Shown here one piece after another: positions 1 through 7,890 of a stretch of DNA of 64,000 bases. Within the stretch, counting starts at the first letter, position 1, and every line of letters begins with the position of its first letter. Below the pieces are notes generated by a model. That model was not told where the DNA came from. It was given only the letters and a program-made list of their open reading frames with translations, and ran no database searches. The translations under genes and the position numbers were made by a program. The stretch comes from JBFMFB01 sp040752115. Lineage in GTDB: Bacteria > Pseudomonadota > Gammaproteobacteria > Burkholderiales > Sulfuricellaceae. The stretch is from assembly GCA_040752115.1 (NCBI GenBank), contig JBFMFB010000009.1:1-64000 (forward strand). Reading direction: 5' to 3'.

Positions 1-59
1 GAGTTGCGCAGCCGCCCAATTTGCCCGTCAAGACGAGGGCACCCGAAGGGCGGCGCAGG

Positions 60-200
60 GGGTGCCTTTTTCTTTGGTTCCTTTCTTTTGGGCAAGCAAA
101 AGAAAGGAACCAGCCGCCGGGCTGCCCCCGGCAAGCAAATATCTGCGCGAAGCGCACGAAATGTGTTAATGCAAGACCTGACACCGCGCCCTCGCGTCAC
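60..200 (+). repeat. composite intergenic repeat, hairpin plus TTAATGCAAG motif (copy 1)
   Basis: A 15-bp perfect stem (76-90 with 97-111, loop GGCAAG) is followed about 50 bp later by GTTAATGCAAGACCTGACAC (165-184). The same two parts, in the same order, recur on the minus strand at 44166-44325. No ORF of interest lies here. It looks like a dispersed non-coding repeat; its mechanism is unknown. Confidence 0.6.
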
Positions 201-241
201 CCTTGCATGACACCGCGCCCCTCACTCGAATGGATGAGGGG

Positions 242-865
242 TTAGGCAACGCCTTCGCTTGGTAGTGTGCGGTCATAGAAGTCGATACGACCCAAGTAAA
301 GAGCCTCGATGATTGGTGATTCGGTCCAGGGTGCGCCCCTTGAACGTAGATGACAGTCTGCGACGTTGACGCCCCGCCAGTACGCCTGAGCAACATCATG
401 AACGGTTTGATCATCGCAGCTGTGGTTGAGACGCAGGAAATCAACCCAACTTGAGTCATGCGTTGAGTAAACGTATTGCCCGACCGTGTACACCTTCTTG
501 AGCACGCGGCCACCGACATGCCCTATGTGCCGCTCTTTGTATTCCATGGCTTCAGCCTCGGAATTGAGCAGATAAATGGCATTAAGCCGGCTTGGATACT
601 CAGGAAAGTAGTGTTCTCGATTAATCTCGAAGTTGTATTCGGCGGTGTAGTGGTGGGTTACGCCGATTGAAAATGGCGAAACATCACCTTTGAAGTTCGG
701 GTTAGGAACGAATGGTAGGTTGCTCTTGCCCCGGTCTATGTTTCCGGCAGAGATGAAGCACCCCTCCAAAGAGATTTGGTGTTTAACGAGCCAACTGGAG
801 GGGTTTACCCAAACCCAAAAATCCTTTGGCGAATTTCCGAAATGAAGATTTGGTGGCATGGCCAT
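242..865 (-). CDS. unrecognised 207-aa protein in possible gene cassette
   Basis: I do not recognise this soluble 207-residue protein. It has no signal peptide or membrane segment. It contains YPSRLNAIYLL near the middle, a run rich in acidic and basic residues (EAMEYKERH), and a conserved-looking C-terminal YWRG. The pattern faintly recalls DUF2441-type proteins, but this is a guess. The DNA is visibly less GC-rich than the pst and nuo genes, which suggests transfer. The start is the ATG at 865; its weak ribosome site (TTAGGTAACTC) abuts the end of the 873-1123 element. The stop codon is embedded in GCCTAAC (minus strand, 241-247), which resembles an integron R'' box. Confidence 0.6.
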   Translation of the reverse strand: MAMPPNLHFGNSPKDFWVWVNPSSWLVKHQISLEGCFISAGNIDRGKSNLPFVPNPNFKGDVSPFSIGVTHHYTAEYNFEINREHYFPEYPSRLNAIYLLNSEAEAMEYKERHIGHVGGRVLKKVYTVGQYVYSTHDSSWVDFLRLNHSCDDQTVHDVAQAYWRGVNVADCHLRSRGAPWTESPIIEALYLGRIDFYDRTLPSEGVA

Positions 866-872
866 GAGTTAC

Positions 873-1123
873 CTAACCAATCATGATCCTCTGGCACGTC
901 CCCGAGGATGAAAACGCCCGTGGGCTGGAGCCAGTGGAGCCAGGGTCAGTTCTCACATTCCAACATCTTGTGCCGGTTTTGCCTCGCCCGGATGCGCAGC
1001 CCGCTAGGATGCGGTAACCAACGGGAACCGCATCGTTCGCGATTGATGCGGTTCGCTACGCTCACCGCATCCTACCGCGCTTTCATCCTCGGGGACGTGC
1101 CACACAGGATCATGATTGGTTAG
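873..1123. repeat. MITE-like element with 40/42-bp terminal inverted repeats
   Basis: The arms 874-913 and 1081-1122 are inverted copies. They match throughout except for CT against GTGT in the middle. The ends read CTAACC...GGTTAG. The interior holds a second hairpin (TAGGATGCGGT at about 1013 with ACCGCATCCTA at about 1063). There is no transposase and no clear target duplication. The right end supplies the stop codon of the 1120-1455 gene and the left end the leader of the 242-865 gene. The element could instead be an unusually long attC-like site between two cassettes. Confidence 0.75.
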
Positions 1124-1455
1124 TTCGATAGTAGCGAGCGCACATATTTTCTGACTGAATCACCGACTTTCGTGCAGTCCACTTTTCTTGCTGCGGCGTC
1201 GGCGATTCCTTTCTGTCTCGCATTATTCAGAAGGGTATGCGCCTGGGCTTGATCCCCATATTTTCCACGGTTAATCGCGAGGGCTATACCACTGCTCAAT
1301 TGGTTCGATTGTTCTGGGACAACCTTGCAGCCGTCTGCAGCCCCGGTGAGATAGCCGACTGACGTTAACACAATCAATGCATCGGCTGAGTCGGCGCCGT
1401 GAGCGTGGACTGAGAAGACCGTGGCAATGATGACAGCAAACAGTTTAGTTGACAT
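1120..1455 (-). CDS. small secreted protein of unknown function
   Basis: A 111-residue protein with a clear Sec signal peptide (residues 1-20, cleavage after AHGA). The mature domain is short and helical, with two cysteines (about residues 43 and 94) that could form a periplasmic disulfide. I do not recognise the family; the layout recalls small Rap1a/Tai-like secreted proteins, but without specific motifs. The start ATG at 1455 follows a good ribosome site (GGGGAGGCATTAC). The TAA stop (1120-1122) is made by the terminal bases of the inverted-repeat element, so the native C-terminus may have been cut or replaced. Confidence 0.6.
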   Translation of the reverse strand: MSTKLFAVIIATVFSVHAHGADSADALIVLTSVGYLTGAADGCKVVPEQSNQLSSGIALAINRGKYGDQAQAHTLLNNARQKGIADAAARKVDCTKVGDSVRKYVRSLLSN

Positions 1456-1523
1456 GTAATGCCTCCCCTATTGCGATGATCTCGGGCACGGCTGTCCCCA
1501 TAAACCCTACGTTCTAGCCCGCA

Positions 1524-1601
1524 GGGCGCATTAGCCGAAGGCGTAATGCGCCGGAAGCCCCGATTTCCCATGCGGCGCAATGCGCTTCGCTTATTGCCGC
1601 C
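1524..1601. repeat. two REP-like hairpins downstream of pstB
   Basis: GGCGCATTA (1525-1533) pairs with TAATGCGCC (1544-1552). A second, imperfect palindrome GCGGCGCAAT...ATTGCCGC spans 1572-1601. They lie in the roughly 210 bp between the small secreted gene and the 3' end of pstB. They may act as a transcript end for the pst operon, but no T-tract follows on either strand. Confidence 0.5.
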
Positions 1602-1666
1602 CTACCAGTGCCCTTGCGGTCGCTGGTATTGGTCAGTGGGCACGCAATCCCGCGCCCTTCCGACAA

Positions 1667-2440
1667 TCACCCAAACTTCCCGGTAATGTAATCCTCCGTC
1701 ACCTTCTTCTTCGGCGTGGTGAAGATCATGTCGGTGTCGCCGAACTCGATCAGCTCGCCCAGGTACATGTAGGCGGTGTAGTCGGATACCCGCGCGGCCT
1801 GCTGCATGTTGTGGGTGACGATGACGATGGTGTAATCCTCTTTCAGCTCGTGGATCAGTTCCTCGATATGGGCGGTGGAGATCGGGTCGAGCGCCGAGGC
1901 CGGTTCGTCGAGCAGCACCACTTCGGGTTTTACCGCGATGGCGCGGGCGATGCACAGGCGCTGCTGTTGCCCGCCCGAGAGGCTGTTGCCGCTCTGCTTC
2001 AGCTTTGCCTTCACTTCCTCCCACAGCGCCGCTTTGCGCAGCGCCCATTCCACACGATCATCCATTTCGTGGCGGGAGAGTTTTTCGTACAGCTTCACGC
2101 CGAAGGCGATGTTGTCATAAATGGACATCGGGAATGGCGTGGGTTTCTGGAACACCATGCCGACCTTGGCCCGCAGCTTGTTCATGTCCTGCTTCGGATC
2201 GAGGATGTTTTCGCCGTCGATGATGATTTCGCCGACCGCTTTCTGTTTCGGGTAAAGCTGGTACATCCGGTTGAAGGTGCGCAGCAGGGTGGATTTGCCG
2301 CAACCGGATGGGCCGATGAAAGCCGTTACCTGGCGTTCCGGAATGTCCAGGTTGATGTTGCGCAGGGCGTGGTATTCGCCGTAATAGAAATTCAGATTCC
2401 GGATGACGATTTTCGCGTTGGCGATCATGGTTTCATTCAT
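1667..2440 (-). CDS. pstB: phosphate ABC transporter ATPase PstB
   Basis: Cytoplasmic ATPase of the high-affinity phosphate importer. All ABC motifs are present in 257 residues: Walker A GPSGCGKST (about 43-51), Q-loop VFQKPTPFPMSIYDN, signature LSGGQQQR (about 154) and Walker B VVLLDEPASALDP, followed by the switch His in VTHNMQQA. Length and the PTPFPMSIYDN segment are typical of PstB rather than other ABC ATPases. It is the last gene of pstSCAB and starts 28 bp after pstA. phoU, which often follows, is absent; hairpin repeats come next. Confidence 0.98.
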   Translation of the reverse strand: MNETMIANAKIVIRNLNFYYGEYHALRNINLDIPERQVTAFIGPSGCGKSTLLRTFNRMYQLYPKQKAVGEIIIDGENILDPKQDMNKLRAKVGMVFQKPTPFPMSIYDNIAFGVKLYEKLSRHEMDDRVEWALRKAALWEEVKAKLKQSGNSLSGGQQQRLCIARAIAVKPEVVLLDEPASALDPISTAHIEELIHELKEDYTIVIVTHNMQQAARVSDYTAYMYLGELIEFGDTDMIFTTPKKKVTEDYITGKFG

Positions 2441-2468
2441 TGTATCGGTCCAGTGATAAACGGCCTCG

Positions 2469-3314
2469 TCAGTGCATTGGAGTGCTTTGACGGAACAGAA
2501 CGCGCGCGAGGATATTGAGCCCCAGCACGCCGATTGTGATCAGGAGGGCGCCTGCCCATGCCAGCCTCTGCCAGTCTTCGTAGGGGCTCATGGCGAACTG
2601 GAAGATGACCACCGGCAGGTTCGCCATCGGCTGGTTCATGTGGTTGCTCCAGAATTGATTGTTGAGCGCGGTGAACAGCAGCGGTGCGGTTTCGCCGCTG
2701 ATGCGCGCCACCGCGAGCAGGGTGCCGGTGACGATGCCGGCGCGGGAAGCGCGCAAGGTCACCAGCATGATGACTTTCCATTGCGGTGCGCCCAGTGCGG
2801 CCGCGGCCTCGCGCAGGCTGTTGGGAACCAGGCGCAGCATGTTTTCGGTGGTGCGTACCACCACCGGAATCACGATCAGGGCCAGGGCGAGCGATCCGGC
2901 CCAGCCGGAGAAGTGCCCGACGGTCACGACGTAGGCTTCATAGATGAACAGGCCGATCACGATGGAGGGGGCGGAAAGGAGGATGTCGTTGATGAAGCGG
3001 GTGGTGGGTGCGAGCCAGCCTTTCTGCCCGAATTCGGCAAGGTAGGTGCCCGCGAGGATACCCACCGGCGTGCCGATCAGGGTGGCGATCAGGGTCATGA
3101 AAAAGCTGCCGGCGATGGCGTTCAGCAGGCCGCCGCTGCTTCCGGGCGGCGGCGTCATTTGCGTGAACAGCGACAGGCTGACGCCTTGCAGTCCTTGCCC
3201 CAGCAGAGTCCAGAGTATCCAGGCCAGCCAGAACAGGCCGAACACCATGGCGAGCAGGGAGACGGTGAGGTTGAAGCCGTTGATGAAGCGGCGGCGGGCG
3301 TAGAGCGAAATCAC
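2469..3314 (-). CDS. pstA: phosphate ABC transporter permease PstA
   Basis: Inner-membrane permease of the Pst phosphate importer, 281 residues with about six transmembrane segments, the first at residues 15-40. The EAA coupling loop is visible as LREAAAALGAPQWKVIMLVT (about 165-184), which docks on PstB. The TPPPGSSGGLLNAI segment after the first helix is typical of PstA. Four bases separate it from pstC, so the two permeases are probably translated together. The PstC-PstA heterodimer forms the channel fed by PstS. Confidence 0.97.
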   Translation of the reverse strand: MISLYARRRFINGFNLTVSLLAMVFGLFWLAWILWTLLGQGLQGVSLSLFTQMTPPPGSSGGLLNAIAGSFFMTLIATLIGTPVGILAGTYLAEFGQKGWLAPTTRFINDILLSAPSIVIGLFIYEAYVVTVGHFSGWAGSLALALIVIPVVVRTTENMLRLVPNSLREAAAALGAPQWKVIMLVTLRASRAGIVTGTLLAVARISGETAPLLFTALNNQFWSNHMNQPMANLPVVIFQFAMSPYEDWQRLAWAGALLITIGVLGLNILARVLFRQSTPMH

Positions 3315-3318
3315 GGCG

Positions 3319-4275
3319 CTACTGTCCTTCCCGTTTTGTCAGCTGGAGCAGCAGCAGTTTGGACAGCGACAGCACGATAAAGGTGATCAGGAACAGGATC
3401 AGTCCCAGTTCCACCAGCGCCGAGGAATACAGGGTGCCCACCGCCTCCGTGAACTCGTTGGCCAGCGCCGAGGAGATGCTGTTGCCGGGCATCAGCAGGG
3501 AAGTGGAAAGTTCGTGCGCATTGCCGATGACGAAGGTGACCGCCATGGTTTCCCCCAGCGCGCGCCCGAGCCCGAGCATGACGCCGCCCACCACGCCGAT
3601 CTTGGTGTAGGGGAGCACCACGTGCCATACCACCTCCCAGGTGGTGGCGCCGAGCCCGTAAGCCGATTCCTTGAGCATGGGGGGCACGATCTCGAACACG
3701 TCGCGCATGACCGATGCAATGAAGGGAATCACCATGATCGCCAGGATGATGCCGGCGGTGAGCATGCCGATGCCCATCGGCGGCCCCTGGAACAGCGGGC
3801 CGATCACGGCCATCTCGCCCAGATGGTCGTTGAGCCAGGGTTCGACATGGTCGGCGAATGCCGGGGCGAACACGAACAGTCCCCACATGCCGTAGATGAT
3901 GCTCGGGATGCCGGCCAGAAGTTCTACCGCGATGCCGAGCGGGCGTTTCAGCCAGCGCGGCGAGAGCTCGGTGAGGAACAGGGCGATGCCGAAGCTGGCT
4001 GGGATGCCGATGAGCAGGGCGATGAAAGAGGTCGCCAGCGTGCCGAAGATGGGCACCAGCGCGCCGAATTGTTCGGTAACCGGGTTCCATTCTGCGCTGA
4101 ACAGGAATTTGATGCCGAACGCCTTGATGGCGGGCAGGCTGCCGACAAGCAGCGAGACGACGATGCCGGCCAGGATCGCGAACACCAGGAAAGCAAAAAA
4201 GCGGGTGGTGTTGCGAAAAAAAAGGTCGGTCAGATGCTGCCGCTTGAGGCGTGCTTCCGAATAAAGTTTGGACAT
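3319..4275 (-). CDS. pstC: phosphate ABC transporter permease PstC
   Basis: Partner permease of PstA. I chose the ATG at 4275 (protein MSKLYSEARLK..., 318 aa). The frame stays open to a GTG at 4305, but that adds a non-conserved decapeptide without a ribosome site. It has six transmembrane helices, the first about residues 25-50, and the coupling loop LKESAYGLGATTWEVVWHVV, followed by GRALGETMAVTFVIGN, which is diagnostic of PstC. The 107-bp gap to pstS is larger than the other gaps and could hold an attenuating structure that raises PstS levels over the membrane parts. Confidence 0.96.
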   Translation of the reverse strand: MSKLYSEARLKRQHLTDLFFRNTTRFFAFLVFAILAGIVVSLLVGSLPAIKAFGIKFLFSAEWNPVTEQFGALVPIFGTLATSFIALLIGIPASFGIALFLTELSPRWLKRPLGIAVELLAGIPSIIYGMWGLFVFAPAFADHVEPWLNDHLGEMAVIGPLFQGPPMGIGMLTAGIILAIMVIPFIASVMRDVFEIVPPMLKESAYGLGATTWEVVWHVVLPYTKIGVVGGVMLGLGRALGETMAVTFVIGNAHELSTSLLMPGNSISSALANEFTEAVGTLYSSALVELGLILFLITFIVLSLSKLLLLQLTKREGQ

Positions 4276-4382
4276 CGTTTTCCGGTGCTGTTCAGCAATC
4301 AACACGGTGATGGGGCGGTGCCTCTCCCCGCAAGCCGCAGATTATACGTTGAATCGGGGTGAAAGGGTCAGTGGCAAGCCGG

Positions 4383-5435
4383 CTAGTTCCAGATCGCTTT
4401 GCCGCTTGTATCCCTGATCCTGGCTTTCCATTCCTTCCGCACCAGCTTGATCACGTTTTCCGGCATCGGGATGTAGTCCAGGTCGAGCGCGATCTTGCCG
4501 CCGTTCGCGTAGGCCCAGTCGAAAAATTTCAGCACTTCCTTGGCATTGCCCGGCTTGTCCTGGATCTTGTGCATCAGGATGAAGGTGGCGCCGGTAATCG
4601 GCCAGCTTCCCTTGCCGGGCTCATCGGTGAGGATTTCGTAGAAACCGGGTGCCTTTTCCCAGTCGGCGTTGGCGGCGGCGGCCTTGAACGAGTCTTCGTC
4701 GGGCCTGACGAACTGGCCGTCCTTGTTCTCCAGCTGGATGTAAGTCATCTTGTTCTGCAGTGCGTAGGCATACTCGACATAGCCGATCGATCCTTTGATG
4801 CGCTGAACGTAGGACGCCACCCCTTCGTTGCCCTTGCCGCCTACGCCGCTAGGCCAGGAGACGGCGGCATCTTCGCCCACCTTTCCTTTCCACTCCGCGC
4901 TGACTTTGGAGAGGTAGTTGGTGAAAATGAACGTCGTGCCCGAGCCATCCGAGCGATGTACCACGGTGATGTTTTGGGCAGGGAGGTTGACGCCTTTGTT
5001 CAGGGTGGCGATGGATGCATCATTCCATTTTCCGATCTTGCCCAGATAAATATCGGCCAGCACTTTGCCGGTCAGCTTCAACTGCCCGGCCTGGATGCCG
5101 GGAATGTTGACCACCGGCACGACGCCGCCGATCACCGTCGGGAACTGGATCAGCCCATCCTTTTCCAGCTGTTCCGGCTTCAGCGGTTTGTCCGAGGCGC
5201 CGAAATCCACGGTCTTTGCCTGGATTTGCTTGATGCCGCCGCCCGACCCGATGGACTGGTAGTTCATGCCGATGCCGGTTTTCGCCTTGTAGGCCTCGGC
5301 CCATTTTGCATAGACCGGAAAGGGAAAGGTGGCGCCGGCGCCGACGATGTCGGCGGCCAGGACGTTTGCGGCACTGGTTAAACCGGCGGCCAGGGTAAGA
5401 GATACGAGGATGCGTTGTCCGAATCGTGCATTCAT
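4383..5435 (-). CDS. pstS: periplasmic phosphate-binding protein PstS
   Basis: Phosphate receptor of the Pst importer, 350 residues. A cleavable signal peptide covers residues 1-27 (cleavage near VLAA/D). The mature start DIVGAGATFPFPVYAKW, the GSGGGIKQI loop, DFGASDKPL and the phosphate-contacting HRSDGSGTT (about 160) are all family signatures. It is the first gene of the minus-strand pst operon and diverges from tpiA across a 219-bp gap. Expression is expected to respond to phosphate starvation through PhoB; only a weak candidate site is visible upstream. Confidence 0.98.
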   Translation of the reverse strand: MNARFGQRILVSLTLAAGLTSAANVLAADIVGAGATFPFPVYAKWAEAYKAKTGIGMNYQSIGSGGGIKQIQAKTVDFGASDKPLKPEQLEKDGLIQFPTVIGGVVPVVNIPGIQAGQLKLTGKVLADIYLGKIGKWNDASIATLNKGVNLPAQNITVVHRSDGSGTTFIFTNYLSKVSAEWKGKVGEDAAVSWPSGVGGKGNEGVASYVQRIKGSIGYVEYAYALQNKMTYIQLENKDGQFVRPDEDSFKAAAANADWEKAPGFYEILTDEPGKGSWPITGATFILMHKIQDKPGNAKEVLKFFDWAYANGGKIALDLDYIPMPENVIKLVRKEWKARIRDTSGKAIWN

Positions 5436-5482
5436 GGCGGTCAGACTCCAAGTGCGGGTTGATTGGCTGCGGCGAATGGTAA

Positions 5483-5500
5483 GGGGGCATTGTTACAGAA
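5483..5500 (-). promoter_or_regulatory. candidate Pho-box half-site upstream of pstS
   Basis: Reading toward pstS, TTTCTGTAACAATG resembles one half of a PhoB box (CTGTCAT type). A second direct repeat 11 bp away is not convincing. This is only a pointer, supported mainly by its place before pstS. Confidence 0.25.
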
Positions 5501-5654
5501 ATATTACGGGCGCGGTAGCGGCGGGCAATTTGCCCGGCCGGACGCCGCGGTGGGCCGGCGGTTCCGGGATTGTCTGCCGGGATTGACCGATGTGCTGTTC
5601 ATGGGTACTATTCCCGGTTTTGCGAAACATTAAAAAGTTTTTAAGAGAAAAGCT

Positions 5655-6410
5655 ATGCGGGCAAAACTGGTCGCGGGTAACTGGAAAATGCACGGCAGCC
5701 TGGCCGAAAACAAGGCGTTGCTCGAGGCGGTTGTGTCCCATGGGGCGGAGCTGAAGGATGGCTGCGCGGTTTGCGTGCCGTATCCCTATCTGTTTCAGGC
5801 GCAGGCCGCCCTGAAGGAGACAGGTATCTCGTGGGGTGCCCAGAATCTGAGCCAGCATGCCAAGGGTGCGTTCACCGGCGAGGTTTCAGCCGCGATGCTG
5901 CTTGATTTCGGCTGCCGTTACGTCATCGTGGGTCATTCCGAACGGCGCAGCCTGTACGGCGAGGACGACCAGACAGTGGCGGCGAAATTCGTGGCGGCGC
6001 AAAAGGCCGGATTGACCCCGATCCTGTGCGTGGGCGAGTCGCTGCAGGAGCGCGAAACGGGTATTACCGAGCAGGTGGTGGCGCGGCAGTTGGATGCGGT
6101 TATCGAGGCTGCCGGCGTGGCGGCACTGGCCAAGGCGGTGGTGGCCTACGAGCCGGTGTGGGCAATCGGCACCGGGAAAACGGCGTCACCGGAACAGGCG
6201 CAGGCGGTGCACGCTTTTATCCGCGCCAAGGTGGCGGGGCAAAGCGCGGCGGTAGCAGAGGGGCTGGTTATCCAGTACGGGGGTAGCGTAAAAGCCTCGA
6301 ATGCGGCAGAATTATTTTCTATGCCCGATATCGACGGCGGCCTGATCGGCGGCGCATCGCTGGTGGCGGAAGACTTCATTGCAATTTGCCGCGCGGGTCG
6401 CCGCGGCTGA
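5655..6410 (+). CDS. tpiA: triosephosphate isomerase
   Basis: Interconverts dihydroxyacetone phosphate and glyceraldehyde 3-phosphate in the cytosol. The 251 residues match the family length. Catalytic Lys lies in AGNWKMHG (about 7-14), catalytic His in VIVGHSERR (about 92), the base Glu in AYEPVWAIGTGK (about 163), and the phosphate loop in YGGSVKASNA. The start ATG at 5655 has a modest purine-rich leader (TAAGAGAAAAGCT). It opens the group tpiA-secG-tRNA-Leu-nuo, a standard betaproteobacterial arrangement, with 26 bp to secG. Confidence 0.98.
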   Translation: MRAKLVAGNWKMHGSLAENKALLEAVVSHGAELKDGCAVCVPYPYLFQAQAALKETGISWGAQNLSQHAKGAFTGEVSAAMLLDFGCRYVIVGHSERRSLYGEDDQTVAAKFVAAQKAGLTPILCVGESLQERETGITEQVVARQLDAVIEAAGVAALAKAVVAYEPVWAIGTGKTASPEQAQAVHAFIRAKVAGQSAAVAEGLVIQYGGSVKASNAAELFSMPDIDGGLIGGASLVAEDFIAICRAGRRG

Positions 6411-6436
6411 TTTTCGGACATTCTGGACGGTAGCGG

Positions 6437-6790
6437 ATGGAAACATTTGTTTGGGTGGTGCATGTATTGGCCGCGCTGGGCGTGATCGGCCTGGTGTTGA
6501 TGCAGCATGGCAAGGGCGCCGACATGGGCGCGGCTTTCGGCAGCGGTTCGTCCGGCAGCCTATTCGGCGCCACGGGGTCGGCCAACTTTCTGAGCCGTGC
6601 CACGGCAGTGCTGGCAACCGTATTTTTCATTACCAGCATGACGCTGACCTATTTTTCCGGCGCCAAGACCAAACCGGTCGGCGTGATGGAGTCGCAAAAA
6701 CACGTCTTGCCTGCGGAGACTCAGCGGCCGGTGCCGGCGGCGCCGGCAGGCAACGGGGCCGGGTCGAAGGCCAAGGAGATACCGAATTAA
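6437..6790 (+). CDS. secG: preprotein translocase subunit SecG
   Basis: Small inner-membrane subunit of SecYEG that aids the SecA cycle. It has two transmembrane helices (about residues 2-22 and 54-74) around the conserved cytoplasmic GKGADMGAAFGSGSSGSLFG loop, followed by a variable Ala/Pro-rich tail; 117 residues. The order tpiA-secG-tRNA-Leu is conserved in many betaproteobacteria and gammaproteobacteria, which supports the call. Confidence 0.97.
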   Translation: METFVWVVHVLAALGVIGLVLMQHGKGADMGAAFGSGSSGSLFGATGSANFLSRATAVLATVFFITSMTLTYFSGAKTKPVGVMESQKHVLPAETQRPVPAAPAGNGAGSKAKEIPN

Positions 6791-6870
6791 AGAATGACGC
6801 GCCTGGCAGCAGGATATGCCGGGTGCTGGCGGATGGCGGGCTGAGCCGGCCGTCCGCGACGAAGTTTTGT

Positions 6871-6955
6871 GCCGACGTGGTGAAATTGGTAGACACGCCG
6901 TCTTGAGGGGGCGGTGGCGCAAGCCGTATCAGTTCGAGTCTGATCGTCGGCACCA
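6871..6955 (+). tRNA. tRNA-Leu (anticodon GAG)
   Basis: The 85-nt cloverleaf includes an encoded CCA. The acceptor stem GCCGACG (6871-6877) pairs with CGTCGGC (6945-6951), followed by A-CCA. The anticodon stem CCGTC/GGCGG encloses TTGAGGG, giving anticodon GAG at 6905-6907. A long variable arm (GTGGCGCAAGCCGT region) marks a class II tRNA, and the T-loop GTTCGAGTC is intact. It decodes CUC/CUU. Its place between secG and nuoA matches the common synteny. Confidence 0.96.
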
Positions 6956-7050
6956 TAGATTTATTGCGGCGAGGGTTTCCTCGCCGTGCGGCAGGGCGCG
7001 AGGCCCTTCAACCGATACTTCACTAATCTTAGCGATTACGGAGCTGCTGG

Positions 7051-7407
7051 ATGTTGGAAAACTATTTTCCAATTTTGGTATTCATCGCGGTCGGGCTTGC
7101 CGTCGGCGCCGGTCCCATGCTGATAGGCTGGCTGATCGCTCCCAATCGCCCGGATAGCGAAAAGCTTTCTCCCTACGAGTGCGGCTTCGAAGCGTTCGAA
7201 GACGCGCGCATGAAATTCGACGTGCGCTACTACCTCGTTGCCATCCTGTTCATTCTGTTCGATCTGGAAATTGCCTTCCTTTTCCCCTGGGCGGTGGTGC
7301 TCGAGGAAATCGGCCTGTTCGGCTATGTGGCGATGGTGATTTTTCTTGCCATCCTGGTGGTCGGTTTTGTCTACGAGTGGATGAAGGGGGCTCTGGAATG
7401 GGAATAG
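7051..7407 (+). CDS. nuoA: NADH-quinone oxidoreductase subunit A
   Basis: Three-helix membrane subunit of complex I, 118 residues, beside NuoH/J/K near the quinone chamber. The conserved loop YECGFEAFEDARMKFDVRYY (about 44-63), including the redox-sensitive cysteine, sits between the first and second helices. It is the first gene of the 14-gene nuo operon. The start ATG at 7051 follows ACGGAGCTGCTGG. The 3' end overlaps nuoB by 10 bp, which implies coupled translation. Confidence 0.97.
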   Translation: MLENYFPILVFIAVGLAVGAGPMLIGWLIAPNRPDSEKLSPYECGFEAFEDARMKFDVRYYLVAILFILFDLEIAFLFPWAVVLEEIGLFGYVAMVIFLAILVVGFVYEWMKGALEWE

Positions 7408-7874
7408 AGGGCGTTCTCGAGAAGGGTTTTGTTACCACTTCCGCCGATACGCTGATCAATTGGACCCGCACCGGCTCCCTGTGGCCGATGACTTTCGGGC
7501 TTGCCTGCTGTGCGGTGGAAATGATGCAGGCCGGCGCTTCCCGCTACGACCTCGACCGCTTCGGCGTCGTGTTCCGCCCCAGCCCCCGCCAGTCCGACGT
7601 GATGATCGTGGCCGGCACGCTGTGCAACAAGATGGCGCCCGCATTGCGCAAAGTGTACGACCAGATGGCCGAGCCGCGCTGGGTCATTTCCATGGGCTCT
7701 TGCGCCAACGGCGGCGGCTATTATCACTATTCCTACTCCGTCGTGCGCGGTTGCGACCGGATCGTTCCGGTGGATGTCTATGTTCCGGGCTGCCCTCCTA
7801 CAGCGGAAGCGCTGCTGTACGGCATCATCCAGCTCCAGAACAAGATCAAGCGCACCAACACGATTGCCCGTTAA
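7398..7874 (+). CDS. nuoB: NADH-quinone oxidoreductase subunit B
   Basis: Carries cluster N2, the last iron-sulfur centre before quinone. The four ligands are visible as the adjacent pair in LACCAVEMMQ, a Cys in MGSCANGGGYYH and the last in VPGCPPTAEAL. The start is the ATG at 7398 inside the end of nuoA; a longer open frame upstream is only read-through of the nuoA region. It has 158 residues, the usual size for betaproteobacteria. nuoC follows after 16 bp. Confidence 0.98.
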   Translation: MGIEGVLEKGFVTTSADTLINWTRTGSLWPMTFGLACCAVEMMQAGASRYDLDRFGVVFRPSPRQSDVMIVAGTLCNKMAPALRKVYDQMAEPRWVISMGSCANGGGYYHYSYSVVRGCDRIVPVDVYVPGCPPTAEALLYGIIQLQNKIKRTNTIAR

Positions 7875-7890
7875 TCTATAGACCGAAGCC

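Noticed and set aside
217..247. A complete attC site after the 242-865 gene
   Set aside because: The R''-like box is present but no R' box is found downstream before the dispersed repeat, so it is kept only as a possible remnant.
908..1123. 71-codon frame inside the 873-1123 element as a transposase
   Set aside because: It is too short, has no catalytic motif, and consists largely of the inverted repeats themselves.
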